Shown here in pieces: positions 29,417-37,705 of a stretch of DNA of 64,000 nucleotides. The notes beneath the pieces were generated by a model that worked only from the letters and a program-made list of their open reading frames with translations, was not told where the DNA came from and made no database searches. Position 1 is the stretch's first letter, and each line of letters starts with the position of its first letter. This stretch comes from Rhizosaccharibacter radicis (GTDB taxonomy: Bacteria > Pseudomonadota > Alphaproteobacteria > Acetobacterales > Acetobacteraceae). The DNA lies in assembly GCA_024508355.1 (NCBI GenBank), contig JAMZEJ010000004.1, positions 124,001-188,000 on the forward strand. Reading direction: 5' to 3'. The translations under genes and the position numbers were made by a program.

Positions 29417-29587
29417 CTAGGGCGTTCGCTGAAGTCGGCCGATCTCTTCCTTCACGCGAAGCTTCTCGACCTTGATCTGCTTGACGAGCAACTGGTCCGG
29501 ACGGGGTCTGGTGCCCTCGTCGAACAATCTGGAATCGAGCGTGGCGTGCTTGGTCTTCAGGCTGTCGAGCCTCGACTTCACCGTCAT
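29417..29587 (-). CDS. DUF465 (YdcH-like) small protein
   Basis: 56 residues of charged helical hairpin: VKSRLDSLKTKHATLDSRLFDEG, then LLVKQIKVEKLRVKEEIGRLQ. The LxxxHxxLDxxI/L pattern and total size fit DUF465, whose function is unknown. A strong ribosome-binding site (GGAGGG) precedes ATG 29587. It diverges from a second DUF465 gene 222 bp away. Confidence 0.85.
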   Translation of the reverse strand: MTVKSRLDSLKTKHATLDSRLFDEGTRPRPDQLLVKQIKVEKLRVKEEIGRLQRTP

Positions 29588-29809
29588 GATCCCTCCGTGC
29601 AGATGGTGCGACGCCTGGTCCGGACGATGCTTCCATGCCCGGCACCCCGGCGCAGGGGCGGCTTCGGTCGCGCCCCGGCAGAAGGCTAGGCCGCTCCGGG
29701 GAAGCGTCACCATCATAAATTCGTCATGGCTCGACCGGTTCGCCCGGGCGTTGCGCATAGCGGGAGCCGCCCCTGCCGGAACCGTTCCGCCCGTGCTAGG
29801 GAAACGCCC

Positions 29810-30010
29810 ATGCTGACGGACCGCGACATGATGCTGCGCAAGCTCCACGAGCTCCGGAGCGAGCATCGCGACCTCGACACCGTGATCAATCGCCTGGCGG
29901 AGCCGACCTTCGACCAGCTCCAGCTCCAGCGGCTCAAGAAGCGGAAGCTCCTGCTGAAGGACGAGATATCGTGGCTGGAAAGCCGTCTCATCCCGGACAG
30001 CATCGCGTGA
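29810..30010 (+). CDS. DUF465 (YdcH-like) small protein, second copy
   Basis: 66 residues: [23 protein letters not shown], then [29 protein letters not shown]. Clear DUF465 pattern (xEHxxLDxxIxxL...KKxKLxLKDEI). Begins at ATG 29810 after AGGGAAA. It ends 11 bp before purE and probably heads that operon. Function unknown. Confidence 0.88.
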   Translation: MLTDRDMMLRKLHELRSEHRDLDTVINRLAEPTFDQLQLQRLKKRKLLLKDEISWLESRLIPDSIA

Positions 30011-30021
30011 GGACCAGCACC

Positions 30022-30633
30022 ATGAGCGGCATCGCCGAGGACTCGCTCGAGAACGAAGGCGCCGGGAACGGCATCGCTTCGGGGGACGATGTGCCGGACG
30101 AGATCGTCGGCGGCGTCGATCCGGGCCGGTCGGACGATCAGCAGGTGCGCTCCCAGCCCCTGGTCGGCGTCATCATGGGGAGCCGCAGCGACTGGGACAC
30201 GCTGAGCCACGCGGCGTCGCAGCTCGAAGCGCTCGAGATCCCTTTCGAATGCCGGGTCGTTTCCGCGCATCGTACCCCCGACCGGCTCGCGGACTATGCC
30301 CGCACCGCCCGCGACCGCGGGCTCCAGGTCGTCATCGCCGGCGCGGGAGGTGCCGCCCATCTTCCCGGGATGTGCGCGTCCTGGACCACGCTCCCCGTGC
30401 TGGGGGTGCCGGTGCAGAGCCATGCCCTCAACGGCATCGACAGCCTTTTGTCCATCGTGCAGATGCCCGGCGGCGTGCCGGTCGGCACCATGGCGATCGG
30501 CAAGGCGGGCGCGATCAACGCCGCCCTGCTCGCCGCTTCCATCCTGTCGCTGGCCGATCCCGCCCTGGCGGCGCGCCTGGAAGCCTGGCGCGCGTTGCAG
30601 ACGGCGGCGGTGCCCGAAGCCCCGCAGGACTGA
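30022..30633 (+). CDS. purE: N5-carboxyaminoimidazole ribonucleotide mutase
   Basis: Converts N5-CAIR to CAIR in purine synthesis; class I PurE, working with PurK. Motifs: [13 protein letters not shown] (48-60), [15 protein letters not shown] with the catalytic His, [11 protein letters not shown] and [22 protein letters not shown]. It is 203 residues because of an acidic N-terminal extension of about 45 residues ([13 protein letters not shown]... [11 protein letters not shown]) not found in most PurE, which are about 160-170 long. ATG 30022 has a GAGG motif nine bases upstream, and no better internal start is obvious. Confidence 0.95.
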   Translation: MSGIAEDSLENEGAGNGIASGDDVPDEIVGGVDPGRSDDQQVRSQPLVGVIMGSRSDWDTLSHAASQLEALEIPFECRVVSAHRTPDRLADYARTARDRGLQVVIAGAGGAAHLPGMCASWTTLPVLGVPVQSHALNGIDSLLSIVQMPGGVPVGTMAIGKAGAINAALLAASILSLADPALAARLEAWRALQTAAVPEAPQD

Positions 30634-30644
30634 GCGGGGCCCGC

Positions 30645-31805
30645 ATGCCCACGCTCCGGCGGCCGGACGAGCCGGCCATCCCGCTCCCCCCGGGGAGCAC
30701 CATCGGCATCGTCGGCGGCGGCCAGCTCGGGCGCATGTCCGCCCTGGCGGCGGCAAGGCTCGGCTATCGCTGCCACGTGCTGACCGACGATCCGACCGGC
30801 CCGGCGGCGCAGGTCAGCGCCGGGGCGACGGTGGGCGGCTACGACGACCCGGCGACGCTGGCGGCCTTCGCGGACGCGGTGGACGTCATCACCTTCGAGT
30901 TCGAGAACGTCAGCGCGGACGGGCTGGAACTGCTGACCAGGCTCAGGCCGGTGCGACCCCATGCGGGCATCCTCCGGCTGAGCCAGGACCGGGTGGCCGA
31001 GAAGCACTTCCTGTCCGGGATCGGCATCCCGGTTGCGCCCTGGCATCCGGTGGAAGACGAAGCCTCCCTGCAGGCTGCGGCGGTGGCGGTCGGGCTGCCG
31101 CTGGTGCTCAAGACCACCCGCCTCGGCTATGACGGCAAGGGACAGCGCGTGGTGCGCGAGGCGTCCGGACTGACGGACGCGTTCGCCGCGCTCGAGCCGC
31201 ATCCGCTCGTGGCGGAGGCGATGGTGTCGTTCGCGTCCGAGCTGAGCGTGATGGTGGCGCGCGGCCTGGACGGCACCGTGCGCTGCTTCGATGCGGCCGA
31301 GAACCGGCACCGGGCCGGTATCCTCGACCTGTCGCTGGCCCCGGCCCCCATCGGCGCGGAGATCGCCGCTGCCGCGCGCGCCATGGCCGTGCGGATCGCC
31401 GAGGCGCTCGATCTGGTCGGCATCCTCGGCGTGGAGATGTTCCTCGACCGGGACGGCACGCTGCTGGTCAACGAGATCGCCCCCCGCCCCCACAATTCCG
31501 GCCACTGGACCATGGATGCCTGTCCGGTGGGCCAGTTCGAGATGCATGTCCGCGCGGTAGCCGGGCTGCCGCTGCCCGAGGCGACGAGACATTCCGATGC
31601 GGTGATGAAGAATCTCGTGGGGCCGGACGAGTTGGCCCTGTGGCCCGTTCTCCTGGAAACGCCGGGCCTGCTGCCGCACCATTACGGCAAGGCGGAGGCC
31701 CGTCCCGGCCGCAAGATGGGCCACGTCAACCGTCTGTTCCCCCGCGGCGCCCTTCCCGGCCCGTTCGGCATCGACGCGGCGCTGGGACCGCTGGCGGGAC
31801 GCTAG
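30645..31805 (+). CDS. purK: N5-carboxyaminoimidazole ribonucleotide synthase
   Basis: ATP-grasp enzyme that carboxylates AIR with ATP and bicarbonate to N5-CAIR, the substrate of PurE. 386 residues: IGIVGGGQLGRMSALAA near residue 24, ITFEFENVSADGLELL, LKTTRLGYDGKGQ in the ATP-grasp domain, and NEIAPRPHNSGHWTMDAC, a PurK signature. Starts 11 bp after purE. Confidence 0.96.
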   Translation: MPTLRRPDEPAIPLPPGSTIGIVGGGQLGRMSALAAARLGYRCHVLTDDPTGPAAQVSAGATVGGYDDPATLAAFADAVDVITFEFENVSADGLELLTRLRPVRPHAGILRLSQDRVAEKHFLSGIGIPVAPWHPVEDEASLQAAAVAVGLPLVLKTTRLGYDGKGQRVVREASGLTDAFAALEPHPLVAEAMVSFASELSVMVARGLDGTVRCFDAAENRHRAGILDLSLAPAPIGAEIAAAARAMAVRIAEALDLVGILGVEMFLDRDGTLLVNEIAPRPHNSGHWTMDACPVGQFEMHVRAVAGLPLPEATRHSDAVMKNLVGPDELALWPVLLETPGLLPHHYGKAEARPGRKMGHVNRLFPRGALPGPFGIDAALGPLAGR

Positions 31806-31818
31806 CTCGCCCCCGGGG

Positions 31819-32289
31819 TCACGCGGGTGCGGGATAGGGCGACGCGGCCGGCAATCCGCGCCCCGCGAGGGGGCCCTGACTGTCGAGCATCTTCCACGGG
31901 TGAGTCTCGAGGAGATAGCTGTCGGGACGGTGTAGCTCGGCGGCCTCCACGAGCAGGCAGATGGTCGGGGCTTCCGCCGGCAGGCACCAGTTCAGATCAG
32001 CGGCCAGACTGCCTGTCATCCAGTCGTAGACGGTGAAGCTCAGCACCCTTTGGAGGTAGAGCACCTCGATTTCCCGGCACACGAGGTTCAGGAAGTCCTC
32101 ACGCTGCATCCGCACCCACCGCTGCCATCCCAGGATCTGGCGGGTCGGGATCTTCCAGTTCCTACGGTGCCTGCAAAGGAACTGCCGGACGACGGCGCGC
32201 CGGAGATCGCGAACGACGGCGGAACAGAAGGCGCAATGTGGAGTCCCGGATTTGCTCCTTCCAGGATCAGGTCGCCTGGAGGGACTCAC
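31819..32289 (-). CDS. Unknown protein translationally coupled to radC
   Basis: Not recognised. GTG 32289 overlaps the radC stop as GTGA, and GGAAGGAGAAG near the radC 3' end can serve as its ribosome-binding site. The 156-residue product is Arg- and Trp-rich, with a HCAFC motif near residue 18 and a cluster WKIPTRQILGWQRWVRMQRE followed by FLNLVCREIEVLYLQRVL. Codon third positions are mostly G/C, as in neighbouring genes, which supports a real gene. No membrane segment or signal. Its link to the JAMM protein RadC is the only functional clue. It converges on purK (13 bp). Confidence 0.6.
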   Translation of the reverse strand: MSPSRRPDPGRSKSGTPHCAFCSAVVRDLRRAVVRQFLCRHRRNWKIPTRQILGWQRWVRMQREDFLNLVCREIEVLYLQRVLSFTVYDWMTGSLAADLNWCLPAEAPTICLLVEAAELHRPDSYLLETHPWKMLDSQGPLAGRGLPAASPYPAPA

Positions 32290-33083
32290 GCCAGCAGCTT
32301 CTCCTTCCGGAAGCTGGTCCAGCGGCCGTTGCCGACGATGATGTGGTCGCGCACCTGGACGCCGATCACCTCCAGGGCACTAGCCACCTGCTTCGTCATG
32401 GCCAGGTCCTCGCGGGACGGCGTCGGGTCGCCGCTCGGATGGTTGTGCACCAGCACGAGCGACGCCGCTTCCAGCTCCATCGCCCGGCGGGCTACCTCGC
32501 GGGGATAGACCGGGGTGTGGTTCACCGTGCCACGCGCCTGCGCCTCGTCGGCCAGCAGACGGTCGTCGCCGTCGAGGAACAGGATGCGGAACTGCTCGAT
32601 CCGCTCGCGGGCCAGCACCGCCGACAGGTAGCCCATCAGCCGGTCAGGCTCGTCCAGCAACGGCCGGTCGCGCAGCCGCGCACCCGACAAACGGATCGCC
32701 GCCTCGTGCATCAGCTTCAAGGCCGACACGCTGTGCATGCCGAAGCCGGCGATGCCGCGGAGCTCGCGCACCGGCGCCGCCAGGACCGCCGCGAAGGAGC
32801 CGAAGCGGGACAGCGCATTGTCGGCCAGCGATGCGACGTCGGCGTGCTGGGGCATCGCCATCCGCAGCAGCCGGCACAGCAGCACCGCATCGGTGGCATC
32901 CGCATGGTCGGCGCCTGCCGCATCCGGAAGCGTCGGTTGCGGCGGAAGTGCCCTCGTGCTGAGCAGATCCGCCAGAAGGTCCGGCGGCGCCGTGCGGCCG
33001 GGCGGCAGACCGGCGATCTCCGCCATCCCGTCCGCCGGTGCCATCGGCTGCATCGTCCCGGCCACCTCGGACCTCCCGCCCAT
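32286..33083 (-). CDS. radC: RadC family JAB/JAMM domain protein, intact site
   Basis: 265 residues with a helix-hairpin-helix-like N-terminal part (about 70-130, LADNALSRFGSFAAVL...LRGIAGFG) and a C-terminal JAB domain. The JAMM metal site is complete: H213-x-H215 in LVHNHPSGDPTPSRED with D226. RadC proteins were once linked to DNA repair, but their biochemical role remains unsettled. ATG 33083. A GTGA overlap couples it to the unknown gene downstream; a second, degenerate radC lies 1.5 kb away on the same strand. Confidence 0.92.
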   Translation of the reverse strand: MGGRSEVAGTMQPMAPADGMAEIAGLPPGRTAPPDLLADLLSTRALPPQPTLPDAAGADHADATDAVLLCRLLRMAMPQHADVASLADNALSRFGSFAAVLAAPVRELRGIAGFGMHSVSALKLMHEAAIRLSGARLRDRPLLDEPDRLMGYLSAVLARERIEQFRILFLDGDDRLLADEAQARGTVNHTPVYPREVARRAMELEAASLVLVHNHPSGDPTPSREDLAMTKQVASALEVIGVQVRDHIIVGNGRWTSFRKEKLLA

Positions 33084-33319
33084 ACAATACGATCATGCAA
33101 CAAGCTGCGGCCGTGCGCCATCTCCTGCCGCGATCCCCACGGCGCGGCTACCGGGGGCGTAGCCGAACATCCACGGCGCCTGCACCGGTGGACGTGGCCG
33201 ACGGCCGACCCCATGCTGTGCGTCCTGTCCGCGGATCGGCCCCCGGCCGGCCGGAACGCGGCGTCCCTTCCGCCGCCCAGGTTCCTCGGGCCGGCGCCGT
33301 CGCGAGGCCTGGATCCGGC

Positions 33320-34018
33320 ATGTCACCTCCCCCATCCTCTTCGCCCACCGAGGCGGTGCTGCTGGATCTCGACGGTACACTGGTCGCGTCGCGCGAGGGC
33401 ATCGTCGGCGGCCTCCACCGCGCCCTGCGCGATCTCGGCCACGAGCCCGATCCGGCGCAGGATCTGACCTGGGTGGTGGGACCGCCGCTGCACGACATCC
33501 TGCGGCGGTTGCTGGCCGAGCGCGGCGACGACCGGGTGGCGCTCGGGATCGAGCGCTACCGGCACCACTACGAGCGTGACGGCATGTTCGACAGCCCGCT
33601 GTTCCCGGATATCGACGCCGCCGTCCGCGCGATCGCCGACGCTGGCCGGCAGTTGTTCCTGGCCACCTCCAAGCCGCTGCACGTCGCCCAGCGAATCGTG
33701 GAGGTGCGCGGGCTGCGGCCGTTGTTCACCGCGCTGTATGGCGCCCGACCCGACGACAGCGGCGCCGAGAAGCCGGAGCTGATCGCCCGGCTGATCCACG
33801 AACAGCGGCTCGATCCGGGTCGCGCGGTGATGGTCGGCGACCGCCGGTTCGACATCACCGGGGCCCACGCTAACGGCGTGCGCGCGGTGGGCGTGCTTTG
33901 GGGCTATGGCGGCCGCGAAGAACTGGAACAGGCCGGTGCCGACGCGCTGGCGGCGGCGGTGTCCGACCTGCCGGCCCTGGTGACCGCGCAGCTGGCGGCA
34001 GCCCAGCACGCGGCCTGA
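33320..34018 (+). CDS. HAD-superfamily phosphatase, phosphoglycolate phosphatase-like
   Basis: Haloacid dehalogenase fold, 232 residues from ATG 33320. Motif I D16-L-D18-GT in LLDLDGTLVASREG, motif II FLATSKP, motif III lysine in GAEKPELIARL and motif IV VMVGDRRFDITGAHANG. A helical cap follows motif I. Closest in pattern to Gph-type 5'-nucleotidase/phosphoglycolate phosphatases; substrate not determinable. Sits between the two radC genes on the opposite strand. Confidence 0.88.
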   Translation: MSPPPSSSPTEAVLLDLDGTLVASREGIVGGLHRALRDLGHEPDPAQDLTWVVGPPLHDILRRLLAERGDDRVALGIERYRHHYERDGMFDSPLFPDIDAAVRAIADAGRQLFLATSKPLHVAQRIVEVRGLRPLFTALYGARPDDSGAEKPELIARLIHEQRLDPGRAVMVGDRRFDITGAHANGVRAVGVLWGYGGREELEQAGADALAAAVSDLPALVTAQLAAAQHAA

Positions 34019-34090
34019 AGCGATAGCGATCCAGGCAGAACGGAACCGCGGCCACAGCAGCAACCGGAGCGGCTCAGGCGAATGGCGGCC

Positions 34091-34579
34091 TCAATCCGGC
34101 GCCGAGACGCCGTGCTCGCGGTGCCAGTCGGCGAGACTCAGCTCCGGATATCCGTCGAAGCGATCGTCGCCGCGGCGGCCCTCCACCGGCACCCACGCCG
34201 GACGCGAGCCCAGCATCAGGTGCACGTTGGCGGGCGCATTCGGCAGCGGCGTGTCGATCGCGGAAGCGAAGGGATGGATCAGCTCGGGCCAGCGCGGATC
34301 GAACAGCCACAAGCCGCTGCCGCATTCGCCACAGAAGGCCCGTCCCGCCTCGCTGCGATGCTCGGCCGCCCCGTCGCGCATCACCGCGTGGTAGAGGCGG
34401 ACATGCTCGCGGCCCTCGACGCGCAGCGACCGGGCGTCCCCGCCCAGGTTGATCGCGTAGCCGCCACCCCCCTGGGTCTTGCGGCAGATCGAGCAATAGC
34501 AGCGCTGGTAGGGCACCGGCTCGCTGCTACGGAGCGAGAAGCGGACGGCGCCGCAATGGCAGGATCCGTCGAGATGCAT
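34091..34579 (-). CDS. GFA/CENP-V family zinc protein
   Basis: 162 residues with the zinc-binding pattern of glutathione-dependent formaldehyde-activating enzyme-like proteins: GSCHCGAVRFSL (6-17), RCYCSICRKTQGGG (about 32-45) and FCGECGSGLWLFD (about 90). Most members lack proven activity with formaldehyde; role unassigned. ATG 34579, downstream of the degenerate radC on the same strand. Confidence 0.88.
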   Translation of the reverse strand: MHLDGSCHCGAVRFSLRSSEPVPYQRCYCSICRKTQGGGGYAINLGGDARSLRVEGREHVRLYHAVMRDGAAEHRSEAGRAFCGECGSGLWLFDPRWPELIHPFASAIDTPLPNAPANVHLMLGSRPAWVPVEGRRGDDRFDGYPELSLADWHREHGVSAPD

Positions 34580-34629
34580 GGGGTTCGTCCTCCGATGGCC
34601 GGCACGACCAGGGTCGCGCCGTTCCCGGC

Positions 34630-35328
34630 TCAGAGATACCCCTTCTGCTTGAGGCTCACCCAGGAGCCCCCGCCCACCAGCATGTGGTCGTGCAGCATCA
34701 CCGCGAGCGCAGCCAGCGGGGCGCCGAGTTCGCGCACCATCCCGCCTTCCGCCTTCACCAGCGCGGCGGGCACCGGACCCGGAGGCACCACCCGCAACAG
34801 GATCAGCGCGGTGGCGTGCAGCTCCAGCGCGCGCCGGGCCAGGATCCCCGCCAGCGCGCCCACCTCCATGTCCGGCAGCGTCTCGTCGGCCAGAAGCCGG
34901 TTGCGGTTGTCGAGCAGCAGCGCCCGCCGCTGTCCGGGCACCGCGCCGGACAAGGCGGTATCGAAGTATTCCAGCAGCCGGTCCCAGTTGTTCAGCACCG
35001 GCCGATCGCGCGCTTCCGCCATCGCCAGCCGGCGTGCGGCCTCTTCCGGCACGCGCAGCACGCTCGCCGCTTCCGGCCGCAGACCGGCCGCGCCGAGCCG
35101 ATCCGCCGTCGCCCCCAGCACGGCTTCCAGGCTGCCGAACCGGTTGATCAGCTCCTTGGCCAGCGGCTTGGTGTCGCGCCGCGGGATGCCGAGAAACAAC
35201 AGCATCTCCAGCAGCTCGTAATCGGCCAGTGCCGCCGGCCCGCGCCCGAGCAGTCGCTCGCGCATGCGGGCCCGATGACCCTGCGGCCCGGTGGAGGTGA
35301 AGGGACGCACGGTGCTCGGTTCTGACAC
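34630..35328 (-). CDS. RadC paralogue with destroyed JAMM site
   Basis: 232 residues. The N-terminal helix-hairpin-helix-like part is standard (HRARMRERLLGRGPAALADYE, FLGIPRRDTKPLAKELINRFGS), and the C-terminus keeps the RadC pattern (LHDHMLVGGGSWVSLKQKG). Where intact RadC has the HxHPSGDPTPSxxD motif this protein has ILLRVVPPGPVPAALVKAE: both metal-binding histidines are lost while the fold-defining Pro/Gly spacing partly survives. It should therefore be catalytically dead but structurally conserved, perhaps a DNA- or partner-binding pseudoenzyme. The reading frame is open and coding-like, so it is not simply a decaying gene. Confidence 0.88.
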   Translation of the reverse strand: MSEPSTVRPFTSTGPQGHRARMRERLLGRGPAALADYELLEMLLFLGIPRRDTKPLAKELINRFGSLEAVLGATADRLGAAGLRPEAASVLRVPEEAARRLAMAEARDRPVLNNWDRLLEYFDTALSGAVPGQRRALLLDNRNRLLADETLPDMEVGALAGILARRALELHATALILLRVVPPGPVPAALVKAEGGMVRELGAPLAALAVMLHDHMLVGGGSWVSLKQKGYL

Positions 35329-35482
35329 CGGAGGCTCCTGCGCACGGCATCGGCGCCGCGCCTGCTAACGGAATGTAGCGTAGCCGATCGTTGCGGGAGC
35401 GTGAAGACCGGGACCGCAGGGCCCACCCATGGACGCAGGGGGTTTTGCGCCCGCCCCAGCCCCCCTTATGCTGGGACGGATC

Positions 35483-37705
35483 ATGAACGACCATCTCGAA
35501 CGGCTGAATCCCGAGCAGCGGGAAGCGGTGGAATCGCTCGACGGCCCGCTGCTGGTGCTGGCGGGCGCTGGTACGGGCAAGACGCGGGTGCTGACCACCC
35601 GGTTCGCCCATATCCTGATGAGCAACCGGGCCTTCCCGTCCCAGGTGCTGGCCGTCACCTTCACCAACAAGGCGGCGCGCGAGATGCGCGAGCGCGTCGG
35701 CGCCATTCTCGGCCGGCCGGCGGAAGGGCTTTGGCTCGGCACCTTCCACGCGCTTTGCGCGCGGATGCTGCGCCGGCACGCGGAATATGTCGGCCTGAGC
35801 TCCTCCTTCACCATCCTGGACACGGACGACCAGCTGCGGCTGCTCAAGCAGGTGATGGAGCTGCACCGGATCGATCCCAAGCGCTGGCCGCCGCCGGGCA
35901 TGATGGGGGCGATCCAGCGCTGGAAGGATCGCGGCCTGACGCCCGACCGCGTCACGCCGGCCGAGGACACCGATTTCGGCGGCGGCAAGGCGCGACAGGT
36001 CTACGCCGACTACCAGGCGCGGCTGCGCGACCTGAACGCGGCCGATTTCGGCGACCTGATGCTCCACATCGTGGAGATCCTGCGCACCCGGCCCGACGTG
36101 CTGGCGCAGTATCACCGCACCTTCCGCTTCATCCTGGTGGACGAGTACCAGGACACTAACACCATCCAGTATCTGTGGCTGCGGCTTCTGGCGCAGAAGG
36201 CGCCCGGCGAGCCGCAGAACATCTGCTGCGTCGGCGACGACGACCAGTCGATCTATTCCTGGCGCGGCGCCGAGGTGGAGAACATCCTGCGCTTCGAGAA
36301 GGACTTCCCCGGCGCCCGCATCGTCCGGCTGGAAAGCAACTACCGCTCCACCGCGCCGATCCTGGCGGCCGCGGCCGGTCTGATCGCCCACAACGAGGGG
36401 AGGCTCGGCAAGACGCTGCGCCCGGGCCGCAACGATGCATCCGGCGAGAAGCTGCTGGTGCTCGGCGTGTGGGACTCCGACGAGGAAGCGCGCGCGGTCG
36501 GCGAGCGCATCGAGCAGCTGCACCGGGAAAGGCACCCGTTGTCGGAGATGGCGATCCTGGTGCGCGCCGGCTTCCAGACGCGCGCCTTCGAAGAGCGGCT
36601 GATCACGCTCGGCATCCCGTACCGGGTGATCGGCGGCGTGCGCTTCTACGAGCGGGCCGAGATCCGCGACGCGATGGCCTATATGCGCATCATGCATCAG
36701 CCTGCGGACGACCTGGCGTTCGAGCGCATCGTCAACACGCCCCGGCGGGGGGTGGGCGACGCGGCGATGCAGATGCTGCACACCACCGCCCGCACCCACC
36801 GCATCCCGCTCGCGGCCGCCACGCTGCAGCTGCTGGCCGAGGGCAGCCTGAAGGGCCGGGTGCGCGAAGGGCTGGGCCAGCTGATGGCGTGTCTGGCGCG
36901 CGGCCGGGAGGCGTTGGCGCGCGGCGGCGAAGGCCCCATCCACGTCGCGGTGGTGGAAACGCTGCTCGACGAGAGCGGCTATACGGAGATGTGGAAGAAG
37001 GACAAGTCGGCCGAAGCGCCCGGCAGGCTCGACAACCTCAAGGAGCTCGTGCGCGCGCTGGCGGACTTCGAGACGCTGGGCGGGTTTCTCGAGCATGTCT
37101 CGCTGGTGATGGAGAACGAGGAGCAGGCGGGCACGGATCGCGTCAACCTGATGACGCTGCACGGTGCCAAGGGGCTCGAGTTCGACACCGTGTTCCTGCC
37201 CGGCTGGGAGGAAGGCGTGTTCCCGTCCCAGCGTTCGCTCGACGAGGGAGGCAACAAGGCGCTCGAGGAGGAACGCAGGCTCGCCTATGTGGGCATCACC
37301 CGTGCCCGCAAGCGCGCGATCCTGTCGCACGCGGCCAACCGGCGCATCTATGCGAACTGGCAGAGCTCCATCCCGTCCCGGTTCCTCGACGAGATCCCGG
37401 CCGAGCACGTGGAACAGGCCGGCACCGCGTCGCTGGCGCGCGAGCAGCTGCGGTCGGCGCCGCCAGTGTTCGGCGGCCAGTTCCCGCTGATGGCCAAGCG
37501 GCCTCGTGTGGTGGAAGCCTGGGAACAGCCCGGCCGGCCGCCGCGGGAGAACGCGCTGCCGGTCGGCACGCGTGTGTTCCACCAGAAATTCGGCTACGGC
37601 ACCGTGACGGGCGGCGAGGACAACAAGCTCGACGTCGAGTTCGAGAAGGCGGGGTTCAAGAGGGTGCTGGACAGCTACGTTGAACCGGCGGGAGCACGCT
37701 CGTGA
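35483..37705 (+). CDS. uvrD: UvrD/PcrA-type superfamily 1 DNA helicase
   Basis: 3'-5' DNA helicase for excision and mismatch repair. 740 residues from ATG 35483. Motif I LAGAGTGKTRVLTTR (27-41), Ia VTFTNKAAREMRER, II FILVDEYQDTN, III GDDDQSIYSWRGA, IV VRLESNYRST, V RVNLMTLHGAKGLEF, VI AYVGITRARKRA. The C-terminus ends with a small Tudor-like module (VGTRVFHQKFGYGTVTGGED), as in PcrA. In-frame ATGs at 35429 and 35468 are alternatives. The stop overlaps the prmA start. Confidence 0.95.
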   Translation: MNDHLERLNPEQREAVESLDGPLLVLAGAGTGKTRVLTTRFAHILMSNRAFPSQVLAVTFTNKAAREMRERVGAILGRPAEGLWLGTFHALCARMLRRHAEYVGLSSSFTILDTDDQLRLLKQVMELHRIDPKRWPPPGMMGAIQRWKDRGLTPDRVTPAEDTDFGGGKARQVYADYQARLRDLNAADFGDLMLHIVEILRTRPDVLAQYHRTFRFILVDEYQDTNTIQYLWLRLLAQKAPGEPQNICCVGDDDQSIYSWRGAEVENILRFEKDFPGARIVRLESNYRSTAPILAAAAGLIAHNEGRLGKTLRPGRNDASGEKLLVLGVWDSDEEARAVGERIEQLHRERHPLSEMAILVRAGFQTRAFEERLITLGIPYRVIGGVRFYERAEIRDAMAYMRIMHQPADDLAFERIVNTPRRGVGDAAMQMLHTTARTHRIPLAAATLQLLAEGSLKGRVREGLGQLMACLARGREALARGGEGPIHVAVVETLLDESGYTEMWKKDKSAEAPGRLDNLKELVRALADFETLGGFLEHVSLVMENEEQAGTDRVNLMTLHGAKGLEFDTVFLPGWEEGVFPSQRSLDEGGNKALEEERRLAYVGITRARKRAILSHAANRRIYANWQSSIPSRFLDEIPAEHVEQAGTASLAREQLRSAPPVFGGQFPLMAKRPRVVEAWEQPGRPPRENALPVGTRVFHQKFGYGTVTGGEDNKLDVEFEKAGFKRVLDSYVEPAGARS

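Noticed and set aside
29778-29802. EcfG promoter upstream of the second DUF465 gene
   Set aside because: GGAAC is part of a small palindrome (GGAACCGTTCC) and no -10 element follows at correct spacing.
33038-33319. N-terminal extension of the HAD phosphatase from 33038
   Set aside because: Basic low-complexity residues before a standard HAD start; ATG 33320 gives the usual length.
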